From Streptomyces asoensis (GTDB taxonomy: Bacteria > Actinomycetota > Actinomycetes > Streptomycetales > Streptomycetaceae): a stretch of 64,000 nt of DNA. Below, piece by piece: positions 49,993-57,265 of this stretch; position 1 is the first letter of the stretch; every line of letters starts with the position of its first letter. Position numbers and translations under genes: made by a program. Below the pieces are notes generated by a model. That model had not been told where the DNA came from and did not search any database. It saw only the letters and a list, made by a program, of their open reading frames with translations. The stretch lies in assembly GCF_016860545.1 (NCBI RefSeq), contig NZ_BNEB01000005.1, positions 1,364,001-1,428,000 of the forward strand. The letters are read 5' to 3'.

Positions 49993-50385
49993 ATGTCTCT
50001 CGACGTCTCCCCCGAGCTCCTCTCCGCGGCCGAAGCCGGTCCCGTCCGCGAGGAGGACTTCGTGGACACGGTCCGCACCTCGCTCCCCTACGCCTACGAC
50101 CTCGTGGCCGCCCTCGCGGCGGAACTGAAGGGCGGCACCGCCGAGTTCACCGACAACCGGACCCCGCCGCCGTCGGAACGGGAGCGCGGCCAGCTCCTGC
50201 GCGCCCTCGCCAGCGATGCCATCAGGAGCAGCCTGGAGCGCCACTTCGGCGTGACCCTGGCCTTCCAGAACTGCCACCGCGTCGCGGCCTTCCGCCCCGG
50301 CGCCCGGGACGGCGAGACCTACCGTCGCTTCACCTCCACGCGGGCGCAGGTCCTCAACCAGTCGGCGGAGCTGCGGGACTGCTGA
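49993..50385 (+). CDS. SCO5389-family protein of unknown function
   Basis: A 130-residue protein that I recognise as the SCO5389 family of streptomycetes. Characteristic segments are MSLDVSPELLSAAEAG, VRTSLPYAYDLVAALAAEL, NRTPPPSERERGQLLRALASDAIR, HFGVTLAFQNCHRVAAF and the C-terminal LNQSAELRDC. It has two Cys residues, no signal peptide and no known catalytic motif. It follows the CooC-like ATPase; that pairing is itself conserved. Function unknown. Confidence 0.85.
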   Translation: MSLDVSPELLSAAEAGPVREEDFVDTVRTSLPYAYDLVAALAAELKGGTAEFTDNRTPPPSERERGQLLRALASDAIRSSLERHFGVTLAFQNCHRVAAFRPGARDGETYRRFTSTRAQVLNQSAELRDC

Positions 50386-50449
50386 CAGCGGCGGACCGGG
50401 CGGGTGGCTCACCGGCGGGGGCGAGCGCCGTGCGTGAGGGGCAGGCGGG

Positions 50450-52336
50450 TCAGCCCTTCTGCTCCACCCGCACCCAGTCCACCTCGGCCCGCACTCCCCC
50501 GCCCGCGATCCGGTCCACGCTCGGCTGCGGGAGCCCCCAGTACGGGGTCGTCACATGGTTCCAGCCGGCCGGGTAGGCGCCGCCGAGGGCGAGGTCGAGG
50601 ATCACGTACTGGTCGTGGCCGTAGACCCACTGGCCGCGGGTGGACTCGAGGACGTTGCGGGTCGTCTCCTGGACCAGGCGGCCGTCGACCTGGAACCGCA
50701 TGGCCGTCGGGGTCCATTCCACGGCGTACGTGTGCCAGTCGTCGGCCCGGCCGCCGTTCGGGTAGGTCTGCCGGGCTCCGATGTTGCCGTCCGCCGAGTA
50801 GCCGGGGCCGTGCAGGGCGGAGCTGGTCCAGTCGGCGTAGCCGATGTTCTCCATGATGTCGGTCTCGCCGGAGGCCGGCCAGGACACCGAAGGGTCGTCG
50901 ACATCGCTGCCCAGCAGCCAGAAGGCGGGCCAGAACCCGTCACCGACGGGCAGCTTCATCCGGGCGCTGACCCGCCCGTAGGTGAAGTCGAACCTGGTGT
51001 GGGTGTCCACCCGGCCGGAGGTGAAGTCGTAGGTGCCGCCGCCCGCGCGGGTGCAGCCCTTGCAGTACCCGGCCCGCAGGACGAGCGCGCCGTTCTCGGT
51101 GCGCACGGTGTCCGTCGAGTCGACGTACGCCTGTGCCTCGCCGTTGACGGAGCCCATCTCCGTCCCGGTGCGCACGACCCGCCACTTGGAGCGGTCGAGG
51201 GACGCGGTGGTGAAGTCGTCGAAGAACGTCGTGCGGTACGTGCCCTGCTGCTCGCCCGGCACGGCCGGGTAGGCCGCCCGGGCGCTGCCGCCGGTGCCCC
51301 AGACCTCGAACTCGTAGAGGGAGTAGCCGAAATGCGCCGTGGCGGGCGCGGGGTTGTAGAACGACCGGCGTTCCGTGCCGAGCATCCGGACGTAGCGGCC
51401 GGTGGCCGGCTGGGGCAGTCGCACGCTGTCGTGCACGCCGGTCGCCTCGGCGGGGGACTTCACGTTCGCCCGGCGCGCGGCGACCTCGGCGGCCGACGGC
51501 TGGTACACCGTGCGCCAGGTGCGGTTGTCGTCGGAGACCTGGAGCCGGTAGTCGACGGCGTAGGCCGCCTCCCAGTACAGCTCGACCGTGTCGATCACCG
51601 AGGCCGCGCCGAGGTCGACGGCGACCCAGCGGTCCGCGTTCCAGTCGCTCGACCAACGGGTGGCATCGGCCTTCAGGTCGGCGGGGTGACCGCCGTCGGT
51701 GACGAACGCCGGTGAGTTGCCCGCGTGCTGGTAGTAGTTCGTGTAGGCCGGGTGGTTCAGGGCGAGGTTGGAGCGCACGGTGGCGGCGGGGGCGGGCTCG
51801 CCGCCGTAGACCTTGAAGGAGTACAGCGAGTAGCCGTAGGGCGTGGCACGCTCCAGGCCCCGCAGCCGTACGTACCGGCCCGTCACCTCCTGGGGGTAGG
51901 TGTGCGCCGTGACGGAGCCTCCCGTGCCGGCGGTCTCGGTGTAGAAGGGCGTCCAGTCGGAGCCGTTCCCCGACACCTCCAGGACGTAGCGCTTGCCGTA
52001 GGCGGCCTCCCAGTCCAGGACGACGCGGTCCACGCGCAGGGTCGTGCCGAGGTCCAGGCGTATCCAGGCGCCGTCGGCGAAGTCGCTGGACCAGCGGGTG
52101 GCGCCGTTCCCGTCGAAGGCGAGGCCGGGGGCGGTACCGCCGTTCTCACTGCCGGACGCGGTGACGGCGGCCGGGTTCGCGGCGTACGCGGCGGCGGCGC
52201 GGTCGGTGTCCCAGGCGGTCGCGTCGGCGGCGGACACCGCGGACGGCGACGCGAGGGCCGGACCCGCGCCCAGCAGCGCCAGGGCCGCCACGGCCGTCAG
52301 GAGTGTGCGGGGCGTGCGAGCGGTGCGTGCTGACAT
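50450..52336 (-). CDS. secreted GH16 glucanase with two N-terminal F5/8C (CBM32-like) domains
   Basis: The 628-residue protein has a signal peptide (cut near ALASPSA). Two discoidin/F5-8C domains follow at about 45-185 and 195-350, each with the repeating TRWSSD-type binding strand and ending in GYSLYSFKVYGG or GYSLYEFEVWGT. The catalytic GH16 domain is at about 370-628, with GETDIMENIG giving the ExDxxE triad and GDGFWPAFWLLG. It should hydrolyse a beta-1,3 or mixed-linkage glucan outside the cell. It is 127 bp downstream of the GH1 gene on the same strand but has its own upstream gap. Confidence 0.9.
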   Translation of the reverse strand: MSARTARTPRTLLTAVAALALLGAGPALASPSAVSAADATAWDTDRAAAAYAANPAAVTASGSENGGTAPGLAFDGNGATRWSSDFADGAWIRLDLGTTLRVDRVVLDWEAAYGKRYVLEVSGNGSDWTPFYTETAGTGGSVTAHTYPQEVTGRYVRLRGLERATPYGYSLYSFKVYGGEPAPAATVRSNLALNHPAYTNYYQHAGNSPAFVTDGGHPADLKADATRWSSDWNADRWVAVDLGAASVIDTVELYWEAAYAVDYRLQVSDDNRTWRTVYQPSAAEVAARRANVKSPAEATGVHDSVRLPQPATGRYVRMLGTERRSFYNPAPATAHFGYSLYEFEVWGTGGSARAAYPAVPGEQQGTYRTTFFDDFTTASLDRSKWRVVRTGTEMGSVNGEAQAYVDSTDTVRTENGALVLRAGYCKGCTRAGGGTYDFTSGRVDTHTRFDFTYGRVSARMKLPVGDGFWPAFWLLGSDVDDPSVSWPASGETDIMENIGYADWTSSALHGPGYSADGNIGARQTYPNGGRADDWHTYAVEWTPTAMRFQVDGRLVQETTRNVLESTRGQWVYGHDQYVILDLALGGAYPAGWNHVTTPYWGLPQPSVDRIAGGGVRAEVDWVRVEQKG

Positions 52337-52463
52337 GCGGCTCTCCTCGGGGAAACGGACGGTAGGGACAGGCCTGGCAGGACTGTCAGGTGCATGACAT
52401 TCATAGAGGGAGGGGCGCGGCGGGCGCGCGCTCCCGCACCCACGCCCGCCGCGCCCCGGTCTC

Positions 52464-53822
52464 TCAGGCGGCCTTCGCCACCCCCTCGCGGTGACGGCGG
52501 ATGATGTCCGCGTAGTGGCGGCCCGTGCCCTTGATCGTCCGCGCCTGGGTCCGGTAGTCGACGTGGACGAGACCGAACCGCTTGTCGTAGCCGTACGCCC
52601 ACTCGAAGTTGTCCAGCAGCGACCAGGCGAAGTAGCCGGCCAGGGGGGCACCCTTGCGGGCGGCGGAGGCGCAGGCCGCGAGGTGACCGCTCAGATAGGC
52701 CTGGCGCTCGGGGTCGTCGACCGTGCCGTCGGGGCGGACGACGTCCGGGTAGGCCGACCCGTTCTCCGTGACGTACAGACGGCGGGCGCCGTACTCGTCG
52801 GTCAGGCGCAGCAGCAGCGTCTCGATGCCGCTCGGGTCGACCTCCCAGTCCATGCCGGTGCGCGGGACTCCGGACCGGCGCACGGAACGGGCGTGCGGCG
52901 CCGGACCGTCGGGGTCGTCGCTCACCCAGGCCGGGAAGTAGTAGTTCAGGCCCAGCCAGTCCAGCGGTGCGGCGATCGTGGCCAGGTCGCCCTCGCGCTC
53001 GGGGAGTTCGACGCCGTACACCTCGCGCATGTCGGAGGGGAAGCCGCGGCCGTGCACCGGGTCCAGCCACCAGCGGTTGGTGTGGCCGTCCATGCGGGCG
53101 GCGGCGGCCAGGTCCTCGGGGCGGTCGGACGCCGGGTGGACGGTGGAGAGGTTGTTGACGATGCCGATCCCGGCCCGCGGGACGGCCGCCCGGATCGCCT
53201 GGACGGCGAGTCCGTGACCGAGGAGCAGGTGGTAGGAGGCGCGGACGGCGGCCGTCAGGTCGGTCAGCCCGGGGGCCATCGTGCCCTCGAGGTGGCCGAT
53301 CCAGGCCGAGCACAGCGGTTCGTTGAGGGTGGCCCAGTGGGTGACCCGGTCGCCGAGCCGCTCGGCGACGACCGCGGCGTACGCGGCGAAGTGCTCGGCG
53401 GTGTCGCGCTCGGGCCAGCCTCCGCGGTCCTGGAGCACCTGGGGCAGGTCCCAGTGGTAGAGCGTGACGGAGGGCGTGATGCCCGCCGCCAGCAGGCCGT
53501 CGATCAACCGGTCGTAGAAGTCCAGGCCCTTGGGGTTGGGCGGTCCGTCGCCGCCCGGCACCACACGGGGCCACGACAGCGACAACCGGTAGGCGTTGGC
53601 GCCGAGTTCACGCATCAGGCCGATGTCCTCGGGCCAGCGGTGGTAGTGGTCGCAGGCGGTGTCGCCGTGGTCGTCGCCCGCGATCTTCCCGGGGGTGTGC
53701 GAGAAGGTGTCCCAGATCGACGGCGAACGGCCGTCCTCCGCCACGGCTCCCTCGATCTGGTACGCCGAGGTGGCGGTCCCCCACAGGAAGTCCTGGGGCA
53801 GGGCGGCGAGGTCGATGGTCAC
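52464..53822 (-). CDS. GH1 beta-glucosidase
   Basis: A 452-residue cytoplasmic enzyme. The N-terminal FLWGTATSAYQIEGAVAEDGR is the GH1 signature; the acid/base Glu is in TLNEPLCSAW, the nucleophile in RRLYVTENGSAYPD, and SLLDNFEWAYGYDKRFGLVHVD is the C-terminal sugar-binding block. It starts at a GTG seven bases after AAAGGA. It splits imported beta-glucosides, here probably laminari-oligosaccharides, to glucose. It is the last gene of the SBP-permease-permease-glucosidase operon. Confidence 0.93.
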   Translation of the reverse strand: MTIDLAALPQDFLWGTATSAYQIEGAVAEDGRSPSIWDTFSHTPGKIAGDDHGDTACDHYHRWPEDIGLMRELGANAYRLSLSWPRVVPGGDGPPNPKGLDFYDRLIDGLLAAGITPSVTLYHWDLPQVLQDRGGWPERDTAEHFAAYAAVVAERLGDRVTHWATLNEPLCSAWIGHLEGTMAPGLTDLTAAVRASYHLLLGHGLAVQAIRAAVPRAGIGIVNNLSTVHPASDRPEDLAAAARMDGHTNRWWLDPVHGRGFPSDMREVYGVELPEREGDLATIAAPLDWLGLNYYFPAWVSDDPDGPAPHARSVRRSGVPRTGMDWEVDPSGIETLLLRLTDEYGARRLYVTENGSAYPDVVRPDGTVDDPERQAYLSGHLAACASAARKGAPLAGYFAWSLLDNFEWAYGYDKRFGLVHVDYRTQARTIKGTGRHYADIIRRHREGVAKAA

Positions 53823-53851
53823 TGAAGTCCTTTCGGGGTCCTGGTGGGTGC

Positions 53852-54709
53852 TCACTTCACGGCTCCGGCCGTCAGTCCGGCGACGAGATAGCGCTGGAGC
53901 AGCAGGAAGCCGGCCACCACGGGCACGCTGACGACCAGCGAAGCGGCCATGATCTGGTTCCAGTACACGTCGTTGAGGGTGGAGTAGCCCTGGAGTCCGA
54001 CGGCGAGCGTGCGGGTGGTCTCGTTGGTCATGACGGAGGCGAACAGCACTTCGCCCCACGCGGTCATGAAGGCGTAGACGGCCACCGCCACGATGCCCGG
54101 GATCGCCGCCGGGACGACGATCCTGAACAGCGCGCCGAGCGGTCCGCAGCCGTCGACCAGCGCGGCTTCGTCGAGATCGCGCGGGACCGAGTCGAAGTAC
54201 CCGATCAGCATCCAGATGGAGAAGGGCAGGGAGAACGTCAGATACGTCAGGATCAGTCCGCCGCGCGAGCCGAAGAGCGCGATGCCGGTGGCGTTGCCGA
54301 TGTTGACGTAGAGCAGGAACAGCGGGAGGAGGAAGAGGATGCCGGGGAACATCTGCGTCGACAGGACGGTCACCGTGAAGACCCGTTTGCCGCGGAAGTC
54401 GTAGCGGCTCACCGCGTAGGCGCTGAACACGGCGATCACGACCGAGCAGACTGTCGCCGCACCCGCCACGATCAGCGAGTTGACGAAGTAGCGGGCGAGC
54501 GGGACGGTCGACCAGATGTCGATGTACGGGCGGACGGTCAGGCCGCTGGGCAGCCAGCGGAACTTCCCCGTGACGTCCGCGAGGGGCTTCAGCGAGCTGG
54601 AGACCATCACGTAGACCGGCAGCAGGACGAAGCCGGTCAGCAGGGTGAGGAAGATCCGCCGGGACCACAGGAACGAACCCGGTGGTGACATGGGTGAGTT
54701 ATCGCGCAC
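53852..54709 (-). CDS. carbohydrate ABC permease, MalG type
   Basis: A 285-residue membrane protein with six predicted helices. The EAA loop is EAALVDGCGPLGALFRIVVPAAIPG, the site for the ATPase. It starts at a GTG preceded by GGAGG at seven bases and overlaps the upstream permease stop by 11 bp. Together with the MalF-type partner it forms the channel for the operon's sugar importer. No ATPase is encoded nearby; in Streptomyces the shared MsiK ATPase usually serves such systems. Confidence 0.92.
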   Translation of the reverse strand: MRDNSPMSPPGSFLWSRRIFLTLLTGFVLLPVYVMVSSSLKPLADVTGKFRWLPSGLTVRPYIDIWSTVPLARYFVNSLIVAGAATVCSVVIAVFSAYAVSRYDFRGKRVFTVTVLSTQMFPGILFLLPLFLLYVNIGNATGIALFGSRGGLILTYLTFSLPFSIWMLIGYFDSVPRDLDEAALVDGCGPLGALFRIVVPAAIPGIVAVAVYAFMTAWGEVLFASVMTNETTRTLAVGLQGYSTLNDVYWNQIMAASLVVSVPVVAGFLLLQRYLVAGLTAGAVK

Positions 54710-55694
54710 GGGAGGTCCTCCGTCCGCGCGAGGTGACGGCGAGGTAGACGCCCGTCACGGCCAGCAGGAAGAGGAGCAGCAGGACCGACATCGCCGAGCC
54801 CGTGCCGAAGTTCCAGGTCACGAAGGACGCCTGGTAGATGTGGACCGAGATGAGGTCCGCGGCCTCGGGGGCTGCCCTGCCGAACAGGACGAACGGCGTG
54901 TTGAAGTCGTTGAAGGTCCACAGGAACAGGACGAGGATCAGCACCTGGTTGACCGCGCCCAGGGACGGCAGGGTGATGCGGCGGATCTGCTGCCACATGC
55001 CCGCGCCGTCCAGCGCGGCCGCCTCGTACAGCTCGCGCGGGATGTTCTGGAGGCCGGCCATGACGATGAGGAAGGCGAAGGGCCAGCCCTTCCACACCGA
55101 CACGGTGAGCAGGGCGTAGAAGCTGTTGTCGCCGATCAGCCAGAAGGAGGGCTCGTCGGTGAGGTGCAGCTGGTCGTGCAGGACGTGGTTCACCAGGCCG
55201 TTGTCGTGCTGGAACATGAACACCCAGGTGATCACGGCCGCGTAGACCGGCAGCGCGTACGGGACCAGGAAGAGCGCCCGCAGCAGCCCCCGTCCGCGGA
55301 AGGTGTCCTGCATGAAGATCGCCGCCGCCGTGCCGATAAGCCAGCACAGGCCGACCGAGAGCAGGGTGAAGCCGACGGTGACGAAGAACGAGTGGAGCAA
55401 CGCCTCGCCCACGGGGGCGTCGAAGTCCACCGAGACGCGGTAGTTGTCGAGGCCGGACCAGGGGGCCGTGCCCCAGTCGCGGATGTAGAACTGGGTGAGC
55501 TCCTTGAAGCTCATCACGATGCCGATCACCATCGGCACCAGATGGACGAGGAGTTCCAGGACCAGGGCGGGCAGGAGCAGCAGGTAGGGCAGTCCGATCC
55601 GGCGGATCCGGCCCGGGCGCGGGCGCGGGCTCGGATCCTTCCTCCCGGCGTCGGGGTGTACGCGAGGTGTGCCGGCCTCGGCTGTGGTGGTCAT
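54699..55694 (-). CDS. carbohydrate ABC permease, MalF type
   Basis: A 331-residue membrane protein with a Pro/Arg-rich cytoplasmic N-terminus, six helices, and the EAA loop ELYEAAALDGAGMWQQIRRITLPSL. FKELTQFYIRDWGTAPWSGLDNY after the first helix is typical of the sugar family. I use ATG 55694; GTG 55703 is also possible. It lies about 20 bp after the binding-protein gene and overlaps the MalG-type gene, so the channel subunits are made in step. Confidence 0.92.
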   Translation of the reverse strand: MTTTAEAGTPRVHPDAGRKDPSPRPRPGRIRRIGLPYLLLLPALVLELLVHLVPMVIGIVMSFKELTQFYIRDWGTAPWSGLDNYRVSVDFDAPVGEALLHSFFVTVGFTLLSVGLCWLIGTAAAIFMQDTFRGRGLLRALFLVPYALPVYAAVITWVFMFQHDNGLVNHVLHDQLHLTDEPSFWLIGDNSFYALLTVSVWKGWPFAFLIVMAGLQNIPRELYEAAALDGAGMWQQIRRITLPSLGAVNQVLILVLFLWTFNDFNTPFVLFGRAAPEAADLISVHIYQASFVTWNFGTGSAMSVLLLLFLLAVTGVYLAVTSRGRRTSRAR

Positions 55695-55713
55695 CTGGCT
55701 CACTTCGTCGGCG

Positions 55714-57033
55714 TCACTTCGTCGGCATCTGCTGCTGGGCCTTGGCGAGCCTGGCCTTCACCGACGCGGTGGTCACCGGCCGGCCGGCGGCCGCGTCGGC
55801 GAACAGTTCCTTGACGGCCGTGCCGACCGTGGTCTCGAACTGGGACTCGTCGGCGACCTGCGGCAGCGCGGCCGCGCTCTTGGCCAGGGTGTCCTTCAGG
55901 ACGGCGTTCGACGGGGAGTTGAAGGCGGTGTCCGACTGGGCGGTGGCGACCGGCGGGATGGTGCTGTAGGCCGTGTTGAGGATCTTCTGCTCCTCGTCGC
56001 CGGTCATGAACTTCACGAACTTCGTCGCGCCGTCCAGGTTGTCGGTGTTCTTGAAGACCGCCAGGTTGATGCCGGCGACCATCGAGTTGGTCCGCGCCCC
56101 GGTGCCGGGGACGCCGGACTGCACGGGCACGGGCGCGATGCCGTACCGGTCCTCGCTCATTCCCTGGGACTTGAGGTTGGACGACGCGGACTGCCACAGC
56201 AGCATCGCGGTCCGGCCCTTGGCGAAGTCGCTGACGGACTGGTTCTGCGCGTACTCGGCGTTGCCCTGCGGGATCACCTTGTCCTTGGCCATCAGGTCGA
56301 CGTACTGCTTGACCGCGGCGACGGCGCCCTCGGAGGTGAAGTCGGGCTTGCCGTCGGCGGTGAAGAAGTCGGCGCCGTGCTGCTTGGCGAAGACGAAGGT
56401 GTGGTGGATGTTCTCCGAGACGTTCGCGCCCTCGGCGCCCAGCACCTGCTTGCCCTTGGCCTGGATCTTCTTGCCGTCGGCGACCAGCTCGGCCCAGGTG
56501 GCCGGGGGCCTGCTGATGCCCGCGTCGGCGAATATCGCCTTGTTGTAGTAGAGGGCGTACGCCATCGAGTACAGGGGCACCGCCGCCGGGTCCTTGCCCT
56601 GGGCACCGGTCGAGCCGAGCGCGGAGGCCACGAAGCGGTCCTTGCCGCCGATCTTGGCGAAGTTGGCGTCGTCCCAGGGCAGCAGCGCGCCGGTGGCCTG
56701 GAGCGAGGCGGACCAGGTGTTGCCGATGTTGAGGACGTCGGGGCCCTGACCGGACGTGGTGGCGGTGAGGATCCGGTTGAGCAGGTCCGACCAGGGGACG
56801 ACCTCGAGCTTCACCTTGATCCCCGTCTGCTTCTCGAACTTGTCGAGCTCCGGCTGGAGGACCTTCTTGTCCACCTCGATGCTCGCGCCCTGGTTCGAGG
56901 CCCAGTACGTCAGGGTCTTGGGCGAGTCGTTGGAGCCCCCGCCGTCCGTCGAGCTTCCGCCTCCGCAGGCCGTGGCCGCGAGGGCGAGTGACATGACGAC
57001 GGCTCCTGTGGCCGCGGCTCGGATGGTGCGCAT
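55714..57033 (-). CDS. sugar ABC substrate-binding lipoprotein (family 1)
   Basis: A 439-residue lipoprotein with lipobox ALAATACGGG. The mature part has the sugar-binding-protein pattern: TLTYWASNQGASIEVDKKV, LDKFEKQTGIKVKLEVVPW, GQGPDVLNIGNTWSASL and GRTAMLLWQSASSNLK. It captures oligosaccharides outside the cell for the two permeases. Context (GH55, GH16 and GH1 enzymes) makes beta-1,3-gluco-oligosaccharides the likely ligand. It heads the importer operon, divergent from the GH55 gene. Confidence 0.92.
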   Translation of the reverse strand: MRTIRAAATGAVVMSLALAATACGGGSSTDGGGSNDSPKTLTYWASNQGASIEVDKKVLQPELDKFEKQTGIKVKLEVVPWSDLLNRILTATTSGQGPDVLNIGNTWSASLQATGALLPWDDANFAKIGGKDRFVASALGSTGAQGKDPAAVPLYSMAYALYYNKAIFADAGISRPPATWAELVADGKKIQAKGKQVLGAEGANVSENIHHTFVFAKQHGADFFTADGKPDFTSEGAVAAVKQYVDLMAKDKVIPQGNAEYAQNQSVSDFAKGRTAMLLWQSASSNLKSQGMSEDRYGIAPVPVQSGVPGTGARTNSMVAGINLAVFKNTDNLDGATKFVKFMTGDEEQKILNTAYSTIPPVATAQSDTAFNSPSNAVLKDTLAKSAAALPQVADESQFETTVGTAVKELFADAAAGRPVTTASVKARLAKAQQQMPTK

Positions 57034-57059
57034 GGGTCGGCTCCCGGTGTCATCAGGGC

Positions 57060-57103
57060 TTAATTTAGGACGTGAGTTAATCCCCGGAACGCGAGCACGT
57101 CAA
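57060..57103 (-). promoter_or_regulatory. importer-operon promoter with TTAA-type dyad
   Basis: On the minus strand TTGACG (57098-57103) is 17 nt from TTAACT (57075-57080). A 21-bp imperfect dyad (57060-57080; 14 of 21 positions symmetric, ends TTAA/TTAA) covers the -10 region. It differs from the AGCGCT operator of the divergent GH55 gene and may bind a second regulator such as a ROK-family protein. Confidence 0.45.
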
Positions 57104-57141
57104 GAGTTGCGGCACGGTCCGGGCAACTCCGGTCGCACCAC

Positions 57142-57193
57142 TTGACGCGCACGTTCGGGTAGTTGAAGCATTCAGCGCTGAGAGAGCGCTCTC
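57142..57193 (+). promoter_or_regulatory. GH55 promoter with LacI-type operator
   Basis: TTGACG (57142-57147) and a weak -10 (AAGCAT, 57166-57171) precede the 12-bp palindrome GAGAGCGCTCTC (57182-57193), followed by AA as in the GH16 operator. The distance from the -35 start to the palindrome centre is 45.5 bp, identical to that in the GH16-CBM6 promoter. Control by the same LacI-family repressor is inferred. Confidence 0.68.
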
Positions 57194-57265
57194 AAGCCAG
57201 CAACCGTTCACTTCCTTAAATCAGCCGTTCACACCTCGAGCGGCCTGGACCGAGGAGAGCCGCCC

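Noticed and set aside
55692..55713. Separate promoter for the MalF-type permease
   Set aside because: The gap to the binding-protein stop is only about 20 bp, so operon transcription is more likely.
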